This document shows positions 1 to 5,878 of a stretch of 6,720 nucleotides of DNA, piece by piece. Both the position numbers and the translations under genes were made by a program. The stretch lies in NCBI GenBank assembly GCA_002368575.1, contig DFEA01000059.1, positions 1 to 6,720 of the forward strand, in the 5' to 3' direction. The DNA comes from Lachnospiraceae bacterium UBA3814. Its GTDB lineage: Bacteria > Bacillota > Clostridia > Lachnospirales > Lachnospiraceae. The first letter of the stretch is position 1; each line of letters starts with the position of its first letter. The notes beneath the pieces are model-generated. The model worked only from the letters and a program-made list of their open reading frames with translations. It did not search any database and was not told where the DNA came from.

Positions 1-2
1 AA

Positions 3-1340
3 ATGAGAATGATCGATCAGGGGCTTTCGGAGGAGTTTTCGAAAGCCTTTAATGAAAACAGGGCATATGTGATCGCCTCAAGAGCCGTTGTCAATAACGG
101 ATTGATGGAGGCTGCGGAGGACTATACGGCAGTCCGTAAGCTCAATGAGGGCTTTACCATTGACTTAAGATCAAAAGAGGGAAAGATCACAAACCAGAGG
201 GCCAGCGGGCGCTGCTGGATCTTTGCGGCGCTTAACACGTTCCGCTTTGAAGTGATGAAGAACCTGAACCTGAAGGATTTTGAGCTGTCACAGAATTATC
301 TGTTCTTTTATGACAAGCTGGAGAAGGCCAATTACTATCTGGAGAGCATTTTGTCGATCACGGATGAGCCGGTCGACGGAAGGCTCTACTGCTTTTTAAA
401 CAAGTCGCCGCTGCAGGACGGGGGACAGTGGAGCATGGTCTCAAATCTGGTCGTAAAGTACGGTGTGGTGCCAAAGGAGCAGTATAATGACGCAAAGAGC
501 GCCGAAACCTCCCGCTGGATGAACGAAGCACTTACGTCACGGCTTCGGGAGGATGCCGTGTGCCTCAGAAGGGCCTCAAAGGAAGGAAAAAGCGTTGAAG
601 AGCTTCTGAAAATGAAGCGGGAAATGCTTAAGGAGGTATACAGGATCCTCTGCATCTGCCTTGGAGAGCCTCCGAAGAGCTTTGATTTTATCGTTTCCGA
701 TAAGGATGATAAGGTTATTGCCGATTACGGCATCACACCGCAGGAATTCTTTAAAAAATATGTGGGGCTCGAGCTTTCCGACAGGGTGAGCCTTATAAAC
801 GCGCCTGCAGAAAAACGTCCTATGAACAGAATGTATACCGTTAAGTTTCTTGGAAATGTCTGGGAAGGTAAGAAGGTGGCATACCTGAATCTGGAGATGG
901 AAAAGATAAAAAAGGCCGTTATCGGGCAGCTTAAGGACGGGCATCCGGTGTGGTTCGGTTCCGATTGCGCCAAGTTCTCCCTCCGCAAGAAGGGGATCTT
1001 TGACAGAGCCTCTGCGGATATCGAGAGCCTGTTTGATATTCATTACGGCTTTACAAAGGGAGAACGCCTGACCTACGGGGATTCGGCCATGAACCATGCC
1101 ATGACGATCGTGGGCGTCAACCTTGACAGGGACGGCAGGCCTGATAAATGGCATATCGAAAACAGCTGGGGAAAGGACAGCGGCATGGAAGGCTACTATG
1201 TGGCCTCGGATGAATGGTTTGACGAATTTGTATATCAGGTGGTGACAGACCGCAAATACCTTGAGAAGGAGACGCTGTCACTCTTTGAGCAGGCTCCCAT
1301 CGAGCTTGAGCCCTGGGATCCCCTGGGAGCGCTTGCTTAA
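3..1340 (+). CDS. pepC: Aminopeptidase C, bleomycin hydrolase family (peptidase C1B)
   Basis: Cytoplasmic papain-fold cysteine aminopeptidase that removes N-terminal residues from peptides; family members form hexameric barrels. The protein is 445 residues, the normal family length. The oxyanion Gln and catalytic Cys are seen in NQRASGRCWIFAALN (Q65, C71), the catalytic His in MNHAMTIVGV (H365) and the catalytic Asn in HIENSWG (N387). The C-terminus EPWDPLGALA is typical of the family, where the tail reaches into the active site and enforces aminopeptidase specificity. No signal peptide is visible. The start is taken at the first ATG of the window; a second ATG lies two codons on. No ribosome site can be seen because only two bases precede it, so a start further upstream cannot be excluded. 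A 32-base gap separates it from the transporter remnant downstream. Family assignment is very secure. Confidence 0.96.
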   Translation: MRMIDQGLSEEFSKAFNENRAYVIASRAVVNNGLMEAAEDYTAVRKLNEGFTIDLRSKEGKITNQRASGRCWIFAALNTFRFEVMKNLNLKDFELSQNYLFFYDKLEKANYYLESILSITDEPVDGRLYCFLNKSPLQDGGQWSMVSNLVVKYGVVPKEQYNDAKSAETSRWMNEALTSRLREDAVCLRRASKEGKSVEELLKMKREMLKEVYRILCICLGEPPKSFDFIVSDKDDKVIADYGITPQEFFKKYVGLELSDRVSLINAPAEKRPMNRMYTVKFLGNVWEGKKVAYLNLEMEKIKKAVIGQLKDGHPVWFGSDCAKFSLRKKGIFDRASADIESLFDIHYGFTKGERLTYGDSAMNHAMTIVGVNLDRDGRPDKWHIENSWGKDSGMEGYYVASDEWFDEFVYQVVTDRKYLEKETLSLFEQAPIELEPWDPLGALA

Positions 1341-1372
1341 GCCTGTTTTTTCAGAGAGGATAGGAGAAGCTT

Positions 1373-1540
1373 ATGCGAAACAGGGGAACAGTATACAAAG
1401 AGATCGCGATAGTAATAGCTGTTATCGTCATTTTTCTTCTGTTTAAAACGGTCGGGACCACAACTGTCAGCGATGACTCCGCAGGTCTGGATGAAAATGG
1501 CTACCCTGTTGCGGGTATAACACTTGATGAACCTGTTTGA
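1373..1540 (+). pseudogene. N-terminal stub of a membrane-anchored protein, probably the substrate-binding/permease part of an amino-acid ABC transporter
   Basis: A 55-codon reading frame begins at ATG 1373 behind a good ribosome site (AGGAG at 1362-1366) and ends at TGA 1538. It encodes a short basic N-terminus (MRNRGTVYKE), one hydrophobic segment at about residues 11-24 (IAIVIAVIVIFLLF), then a polar stretch with DENGYPVAGITLDEPV. This has the form of a signal anchor followed by the first few residues of an exported domain. It is too short to hold any binding or permease domain. The frame stops inside sequence that also encodes the ATPase remnant in another frame. I infer that it is the start of a longer transporter gene whose remainder was deleted. 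The identity rests on the adjoining GlnQ-type ATPase and a general resemblance to permease/binding-protein fusions, so it is tentative. It could alternatively be expressed as a small membrane peptide. Confidence 0.6.
1518..1540 (+). other. Probable deletion junction between the two transporter remnants
   Basis: In one frame this stretch ends the membrane stub as T-L-D-E-P-V followed by TGA 1538. In the next frame it begins the recognisable ATPase sequence as M-N-L-F-E-H, after a TAA at 1518. The piece TTGATGAACCTGTTT (1524-1538) is plausible coding sequence in both frames. It is therefore the likely join point, perhaps a microhomology present in both parent genes. The join itself is read from the sequence; the mechanism is inference. 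Confidence 0.55.
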
Positions 1541-2354
1541 ACATCTGACTATCATTGAAAACCTGATGATCGCCCAGACAGAGCTTCTTGACCGGAGCAA
1601 AAGGCAGGCCTGCGAAAAGAGTATGGAGCTTCTTAAGCTCATAGGACTGTCTGATAAGGCACTAAGCCTTCCGGGGCAGCTTTCAGGGGGACAGCAGCAG
1701 CGGATTGCCATATGCAGGGCCCTGGCCATGGATCCGGAGGTCATTCTTTTTGATGAGCCCACCTCCGCGCTTGACCCCACGATGGTAGCTGAGGTCCTGA
1801 CGGTTATCAGGAACCTGGCAAAGCAGGGGCTCACAATGCTTATTGTGACTCATGAGATGAACTTTGCCAGAGATGTTTCGACCCGTGTTTTTTACATGGA
1901 CCAGGGTGTGATCTATGAGGAGGGAAGTCCGGAGCAGATATTTGATTCACCGCAAAAGGATCGGACGAGACAGTTCATCAACCACCTTAAGGTATTTGAG
2001 AAAACGATAGACGCTGAGGAGTGTGACTATTTAGAGCTTATTTCCGAGATCGAGCAGTTTGCGTACAAGAATCTTATAAACAGAAAACTGGTGTACAGGA
2101 TGCAGACACTTACCGAGGAGCTGTGCATCAATACCATTTTGAACGGTGATCCTGAAATAAGGAAGCTGGACCTTATATTTGAGTTTGCCGGCGACGGCGA
2201 AAGCTCAAGGATGACTGTGACCTATGAGGGCAGGGATAAAAACCCGGTTTACGGTGCGGATGAACTGCCGCGGGCACTTTTCACAAATGCCTGCGGGGAC
2301 ATAAGCTACAGCTTTGAAAACGGGGTCTGCACTGTCACGGGAACGGTTGATTGA
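1524..2354 (+). pseudogene. Amino-acid ABC transporter ATP-binding protein, GlnQ type, lacking Walker A
   Basis: The frame encodes about 276 residues from TTG 1524 (ATG at 1527) and shows the second half of a polar amino-acid ABC ATPase. Visible are NLFEHLT at residues 3-9 (the stretch after the Q-loop), the signature LSGGQQQR (53-60), Walker B VILFDE (73-78), D-loop SALD (81-84) and the H-loop His in IVTHEMNFA (H110). Walker A and the Q-loop Gln are absent; intact GlnQ-like ATPases have roughly 85-90 residues before the NLF motif. The same frame closes at TAA 1518, so the missing part does not lie upstream, and no ribosome site precedes the start. Without Walker A it should not hydrolyse ATP. 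Residues from about 160 to 276 form an extension beyond the ATPase domain; its late ALFTNACGDISYSFENG stretch vaguely recalls anti-sigma or histidine-kinase-type ATPase folds (weak). The remnant otherwise stays open, suggesting a recent lesion. Confidence 0.85.
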
Positions 2355-2427
2355 TAAGAGGGACAGCGGCTTTGAATATTACAGGGAAAAATTATGCTTC
2401 TTGAAATCATGCGGTGTGAAAACACAG

Positions 2428-2434
2428 AAAGGAG
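2428..2434 (+). promoter_or_regulatory. Ribosome binding site fixing the flavoprotein start
   Basis: AAAGGAG lies nine bases before ATG 2444. An earlier in-frame ATG at 2435 directly abuts this site, which is too close for initiation. ATG 2444, giving MSKVLLLNGSP, is therefore chosen; this also matches how flavodoxin-fold reductases usually begin. Confidence 0.75.
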
Positions 2435-2443
2435 ATGAACATA

Positions 2444-3064
2444 ATGTCAAAGGTATTATTGTTAAACGGCAGTCCCCATCAGCATGGATGTACTGCGACA
2501 GCATTGGAAGAGATGATCGGTATCTTTAAAGCGGAGGGTGTGGAGACCGAGCTTATCCAGGTGGGAAATAACGCGATCCGCGGATGTATCGCCTGCGGCT
2601 CCTGCAGCAAAACAGGCAGGTGTGTTTTTGATGATCTGGTAAATGAGGTCGCCGGGAAGTTTAAGGAGGCAGACGGTCTTGTGGTTGGAAGCCCTGTTTA
2701 TTATGGTTCTCCGAACGGGACCATCATATCATTCATGGACAGGCTCTTTTACAGCACCCCGTTTGATAAGCACCTGAAGGTGGGCGCGGCGGTCGTCAGC
2801 TGCAGAAGAGGCGGCAATACCGCAAGCTTTGATGTGCTGAATAAGTATTTTACTATAAGCGGCATGCCGGTTGCGTCAAGCACCTACTGGAATATGGTAC
2901 ATGGCGGCTCTGCCGAAGATGTGAAGAAGGACCTGGAGGGCTTACAGACCATGAGAAACCTGGCAAGGAACATGAGCTTTATGATCAGGGCGTTTTTAGG
3001 TGCCGGGGGTGAATATCCTGAAGAGGAGCATACGGTGTATACAAATTTCATGGACGGAAAGTGA
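2444..3064 (+). CDS. Flavodoxin-fold iron-sulfur flavoprotein / NAD(P)H-dependent FMN reductase-like oxidoreductase
   Basis: A cytoplasmic redox protein of 206 residues. It opens with the beta-strand and phosphate-binding loop of the FMN reductase/flavodoxin fold (VLLLNGSPHQHGCTATAL, residues 4-21) and has a second FMN-contact loop, GSPVYYGSPNG (82-92). Between them is a compact cysteine cluster, C48-x2-C51-x2-C54-x5-C60, with the same spacing as the [4Fe-4S] ligands of the archaeal iron-sulfur flavoprotein Isf. It probably binds FMN and may bind one 4Fe-4S cluster; the electron donor and acceptor are not known. No membrane segment or signal peptide is visible. The gap to the ATPase remnant is 89 bases and to budA about 100, so it may be transcribed independently, though no convincing promoter was found. 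The fold is secure. The cluster is likely, and the physiological role is open. Confidence 0.88.
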   Translation: MSKVLLLNGSPHQHGCTATALEEMIGIFKAEGVETELIQVGNNAIRGCIACGSCSKTGRCVFDDLVNEVAGKFKEADGLVVGSPVYYGSPNGTIISFMDRLFYSTPFDKHLKVGAAVVSCRRGGNTASFDVLNKYFTISGMPVASSTYWNMVHGGSAEDVKKDLEGLQTMRNLARNMSFMIRAFLGAGGEYPEEEHTVYTNFMDGK

Positions 3065-3078
3065 TATGAAGCTGTTGA

Positions 3079-3111
3079 GTAACTGTTCCGCACAGGGTGG
3101 TGAACAGTTAC
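3079..3111. repeat. Perfect 10-bp inverted repeat with 13-base loop, upstream of budA
   Basis: GTAACTGTTC (3079-3088) and its exact reverse complement GAACAGTTAC (3102-3111) flank a 13-base spacer. No T-run follows in the plus direction and no A-run precedes, so it is not a standard intrinsic terminator. It sits between the flavoprotein stop and budA, 56 bases before the budA ATG. It could be a dispersed intergenic palindrome, a dyad operator or an RNA processing hairpin. Only the dyad itself is certain. Confidence 0.7.
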
Positions 3112-3167
3112 GCCGCAGGAGAGATGATCTTTGGTGATACATTCTGTTTTTTGAGGAGGAGAAAAGC

Positions 3168-3881
3168 ATGGATAATAAGATGTATCAGGTTTCGACGCTG
3201 CAGGCGCTTGTTTTAGGATACAGCAAGCCGGTGATAAACGTGGGAGAGCTTCTTCTGGAGGGGGATACCGGACTTGGGACCTTTGAAGAGGTAAACGGTG
3301 AGATGATCGTAATGGACGGGCACTGCTACAGGGCGGACCGGGACGGAAACGTAACAGAGGTCGCTTCGGAAACGGGAGTTCCCTTTGCGGCTGTTGCGAG
3401 GCTTTACGGAGGCCAGCAGTTTTTTCTTGAGGATATGCCGGATATCACATCCATTCGAACAGAGCTGACAAGGAAGATCGAAGAGAGGTTTGGCCTGAAC
3501 AGTATGCATATTGTGAGGATCGACGGCTTATTCGGAAAGATAGACGCAAGATCCGAGGCTCCGTACAGGTCACCCCGTATCACGCTGAAGGAGATCTTAA
3601 GCCAGACCCAGAACGCTTTTCTGTTTGAAAATATCCGCGGGTCGCTGGTGGGTGTCTATTTCCCGGATTATATGGACGGGATCAATATGCCCGGCTGGCA
3701 TCTTCATTTTCTTTCCGAAGACAGATCAAAGGGAGGGCATGTATTTGACGCGAGCATACGGGAGGGGGCGGCAAAGGTGGATAAGATCGACAGCATGCTT
3801 ATAAAGCTTCCCGGGGAACCGTCCTTTGATACCTATTCGCTGAAGCAGGAATTGCAGGATGAAATAAAATCCGTGGAATAG
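3168..3881 (+). CDS. budA: Alpha-acetolactate decarboxylase (EC 4.1.1.5)
   Basis: Cytoplasmic zinc enzyme that decarboxylates 2-acetolactate to (R)-acetoin, steering pyruvate-derived acetolactate away from valine/leucine synthesis and towards the neutral products acetoin and butanediol. The protein is 237 residues, normal for the family (also named alsD). Family landmarks are GTFEEVNGEMIVMDG (37-51), PFAAVARL (72-79), VGVYFPDYMDGINMPGWHLHF (161-181) and DRSKGGHVFD (185-194). H178, H180 and H191 have the H-x-H-x10-H spacing of the known zinc ligands. ATG 3168 is preceded by AGGAGG at 3154-3159 with an 8-base gap. No acetolactate synthase (alsS/budB) or acetoin or butanediol dehydrogenase gene is in the window, so the partner synthase must be elsewhere, possibly the biosynthetic IlvB. 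Identification is very secure. Confidence 0.96.
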   Translation: MDNKMYQVSTLQALVLGYSKPVINVGELLLEGDTGLGTFEEVNGEMIVMDGHCYRADRDGNVTEVASETGVPFAAVARLYGGQQFFLEDMPDITSIRTELTRKIEERFGLNSMHIVRIDGLFGKIDARSEAPYRSPRITLKEILSQTQNAFLFENIRGSLVGVYFPDYMDGINMPGWHLHFLSEDRSKGGHVFDASIREGAAKVDKIDSMLIKLPGEPSFDTYSLKQELQDEIKSVE

Positions 3882-3943
3882 AGGCGGGGTGACGGCCAGA
3901 GCCGGAAGCGCCAGGGTAAAGGACCGGTCGTTTTGTGTGATTT

Positions 3944-3950
3944 GGGAGGG
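3944..3950 (+). promoter_or_regulatory. Ribosome binding site deciding the dtd start
   Basis: GGGAGGG is followed six bases after its GGAGG core (3945-3949) by TTG 3956. A GTG at 3950 in the same frame overlaps the end of the site and has no spacer, so it is an unlikely start. The TTG start gives M-R-F-V-I-Q, matching the usual M-R-x-V-x-Q opening of Dtd proteins. Confidence 0.7.
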
Positions 3951-3955
3951 TGAAA

Positions 3956-4411
3956 TTGAGATTTGTAATACAGGTCGTGTCTGAGGCCGGCGTCAGCATA
4001 GACGGTAAAATAAAGGGAAGCATAGGGAAGGGCTTCCTGGTGCTTGTCGGAGTGGGACAAAATGACGATGAAGCCATTGCCGATAAGATGGTGAACAAGC
4101 TGGTGGGGCTTCGGATATTCCCGGATGGGAACGGTAAGACGAATCTCTCGCTTGGTGATGTTGGAGGAGAGCTTCTGGTCATATCCCAGTTCACTCTGTA
4201 TGCAGACTGCAGAAAGGGCCACAGGCCTTCATTTACGGGAGCCGGGGCACCTGAGAAGGCGGAGAGGCTCTATGAGTATGTAGTAAGGAAGTGCAGGGAC
4301 AGCATTGCCAGGGTAGAAACAGGGGAATTCGGCGCGGAAATGAAGGTCAGCCTGGTAAACGAGGGGCCCTTTACAATCATTCTGGATTCGGATGAGATCG
4401 TAAAGAACTGA
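3956..4411 (+). CDS. dtd: D-aminoacyl-tRNA deacylase
   Basis: A chiral proofreading enzyme that hydrolyses D-aminoacyl-tRNA (and also mischarged Gly-tRNA(Ala)), freeing tRNA and preventing D-amino acids entering translation; it acts as a cytoplasmic dimer. Using TTG 3956 the protein has 151 residues, close to the usual 145-150. Both family motifs are present: SQFTLYAD (77-84), the SQ-x-T motif, and NEGPFT (135-140), which carries the Gly-cis-Pro pair (G137-P138) that enforces D-chirality selection. The N-terminal RFVIQVVSEAGVSIDGK and IGKGFLVLVGV are typical. The gene begins 74 bases after budA, and the symporter follows 54 bases later, so it is probably co-transcribed with the symporter. In many Firmicutes dtd follows relA/spoT; that neighbour is not here. 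Confidence 0.95.
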   Translation: MRFVIQVVSEAGVSIDGKIKGSIGKGFLVLVGVGQNDDEAIADKMVNKLVGLRIFPDGNGKTNLSLGDVGGELLVISQFTLYADCRKGHRPSFTGAGAPEKAERLYEYVVRKCRDSIARVETGEFGAEMKVSLVNEGPFTIILDSDEIVKN

Positions 4412-4424
4412 AAAAGCGGCAGGA

Positions 4425-4452
4425 GACCCGGGCTGAGGTGACAGGCCGGGTC
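4425..4452 (+). other. GC-rich hairpin just before the symporter ribosome site
   Basis: GACCCGG (4425-4431) pairs with CCGGGTC (4446-4452). After a G-G mismatch, CTG (4433-4435) pairs with CAG (4442-4444), leaving a six-base loop. There is no T-run, so it is not an intrinsic terminator. The symporter ribosome site AAAGGAG (4453-4459) starts immediately at its foot. It may shape intergenic mRNA stability or translation initiation; a chance structure is possible. Confidence 0.45.
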
Positions 4453-4465
4453 AAAGGAGCCTAAA

Positions 4466-5836
4466 ATGAAGCGAAGAGAAAAACTAAGCAGCCGCCTTGG
4501 TTTTATACTGTTGAGCGCGGGCTGTGCGATAGGACTGGGAAATGTATGGAAGTTCCCTTACGTGGCGGGGCAGTATGGGGGAGGAGTGTTCCTCATCCTT
4601 TATTTCATCATGCTCATATTCTTTGGGATTCCCATCATGACCATGGAGTTTGCCATAGGAAGGGCAGCGCAGAAGGCACCCGTCCGTATGTATGATGATC
4701 TTGAACCGAAGGGTACCAAATGGCATATTCACGGGTATGTCGGGCTGTTTGGCTGCATACTTCTTATGATGTATTATCCTGTCGTGGCGGGCTGGATAGT
4801 AAGGTATTTTATCATGTATCTGTGCGGCAGCCTTGAAGGTGTGGTTCCTGACACGGCAGGGGCGGAATTTGAGGCGATGCTTGCTTCTCCCTTCATCAAC
4901 ATATTCTATACCGCCATCGTTGTGGCAATAAGCTTCGCGGTGTGTGCGATGGGGCTGCAGAAGGGACTTGAGAGGATCACAAAATATCTTATGGCAGCGC
5001 TTCTTCTGATCATGGTAGTTCTGGCAATCAATTCCTTCACCCTTGAAGGCTCCCGGGAGGGCCTTAAGTTCTTCCTTTTTCCCGATATTGACAGAGCAAG
5101 GGAGATAGGCTTTACAAGAGTTATTATGGGAGCCCTGAACCAGGCCTTTTTCACTTTAAGCGTCGGCGTGGGTTCGATGGCTGTGTTCGGAAGCTACATA
5201 GGCAGGGAGAGATCCCTTTTCGGGGAATCCATGAGCGTGACACTTCTTGACACCTTCGTAGCGGTCACCGCAGGCCTTATCATGTTTCCGGCATGCTTCT
5301 CCTACGGGATAGATGTAAACACAGGACCGGCACTGCTCTTTATCACCATGCCCGGTGTGTTTTCAAACATGTCCTGTGGCAGGCTGTGGGGAGCCCTGTT
5401 TTTCCTGTTTATGGCCTTTGCGGCATTTACGACTGCCTTTGGAGTATTTGAGGGTATCATTGCCAACTTTATGGAGCTGACAGGCTTTACGAGAAAAAAG
5501 ACCTGCCTTATCTGCGGTATCGGCATGTTCATCCTTGCGCTGCCCTGTGCCCTTGGCTTTAATGTATTATCCGGCATTACGCCCTTTGGCGAGGGAACAT
5601 TTATCCTTGATCTTGAGGATTTTATAGAGTCGAATCTCATCCTCCCGACAGGCGCCTTAGTCTATGTCTGCTTCTGTACGGCAAAGATCGGATGGGGCTG
5701 GGACAGCTTCATAAGGGAAGCCAATCAGGGAGAGGGGATAAAGATGCCCGTATGGCTTAAGAATTACATGAAATACTTTGTGCCTCTGCTGCTTATTCTG
5801 GTAATCGTTTTCGGCATCCGGGATTTCTTACGGTGA
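4466..5836 (+). CDS. Sodium-dependent transporter, neurotransmitter:sodium symporter (NSS/SNF) family
   Basis: An inner-membrane Na+-coupled transporter with the LeuT fold, most likely for an amino acid; the exact substrate cannot be read. The protein has 456 residues with about 11 hydrophobic segments, as is common in bacterial NSS proteins such as Tyt1 and MhsT. The TM1 signature is clear: SRLGFILLSAGCAIGLGNVWK (9-29), then FPYVAGQYGGG. TM6 reads ALNQAFFTLSVGVGSMAVFGS (223-243), and TM8 has AFAAFTTAFGVFEG (317-330). By alignment from memory with LeuT, A21 and N26 correspond to Na1 ligands, and A319, T322 and T323 to Na2 ligands. C20 replaces the residue that is Asn in LeuT and often Ser elsewhere. 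ATG 4466 follows AAAGGAG with a six-base gap. The minus-strand gene converges 42 bases beyond its stop with no obvious terminator between. Confidence 0.95.
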   Translation: MKRREKLSSRLGFILLSAGCAIGLGNVWKFPYVAGQYGGGVFLILYFIMLIFFGIPIMTMEFAIGRAAQKAPVRMYDDLEPKGTKWHIHGYVGLFGCILLMMYYPVVAGWIVRYFIMYLCGSLEGVVPDTAGAEFEAMLASPFINIFYTAIVVAISFAVCAMGLQKGLERITKYLMAALLLIMVVLAINSFTLEGSREGLKFFLFPDIDRAREIGFTRVIMGALNQAFFTLSVGVGSMAVFGSYIGRERSLFGESMSVTLLDTFVAVTAGLIMFPACFSYGIDVNTGPALLFITMPGVFSNMSCGRLWGALFFLFMAFAAFTTAFGVFEGIIANFMELTGFTRKKTCLICGIGMFILALPCALGFNVLSGITPFGEGTFILDLEDFIESNLILPTGALVYVCFCTAKIGWGWDSFIREANQGEGIKMPVWLKNYMKYFVPLLLILVIVFGIRDFLR

Positions 5837-5878
5837 ATAATAATTGCCGGCGAACAGGACATTTATGATGAAAAGTTT

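Noticed and set aside
576..1154. 192-codon minus-strand open frame within pepC
   Set aside because: pepC is unmistakable over this region; the antisense frame shows no family features and no ribosome site was identified.
1311..1330. Ten-base tandem repeat CCCTGGGATC/CCCTGGGAGC
   Set aside because: It encodes the conserved PWDPLGA tail of PepC, so coding constraint explains it.
1333..1356. GCTTAAGC followed by a T-run after pepC, as a terminator
   Set aside because: The palindrome has no loop and cannot form a stable hairpin; the T-run is separated from it.
1337..1834. Long open frame on the minus strand opposite the transporter remnants
   Set aside because: It is antisense to recognisable ATPase motifs, is rich in Ser/Arg/Cys with no family resemblance, and has no supporting context.
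2372..2398. Possible promoter TTGAAT-15-TATGCT before the flavoprotein
   Set aside because: Both boxes are poor matches and the 15-base spacer is short; not better than chance in this AT-richer gap.
2314..2529. Plus-strand frame of 71 codons bridging the ATPase remnant and the flavoprotein
   Set aside because: It overlaps two better-supported genes in another frame, and its sequence resembles no protein family.
3922..3929. Palindrome GACCGGTC in the budA-dtd gap
   Set aside because: It is only 8 bp with no loop or T-run context that makes a regulatory structure; expected by chance in GC-rich DNA.
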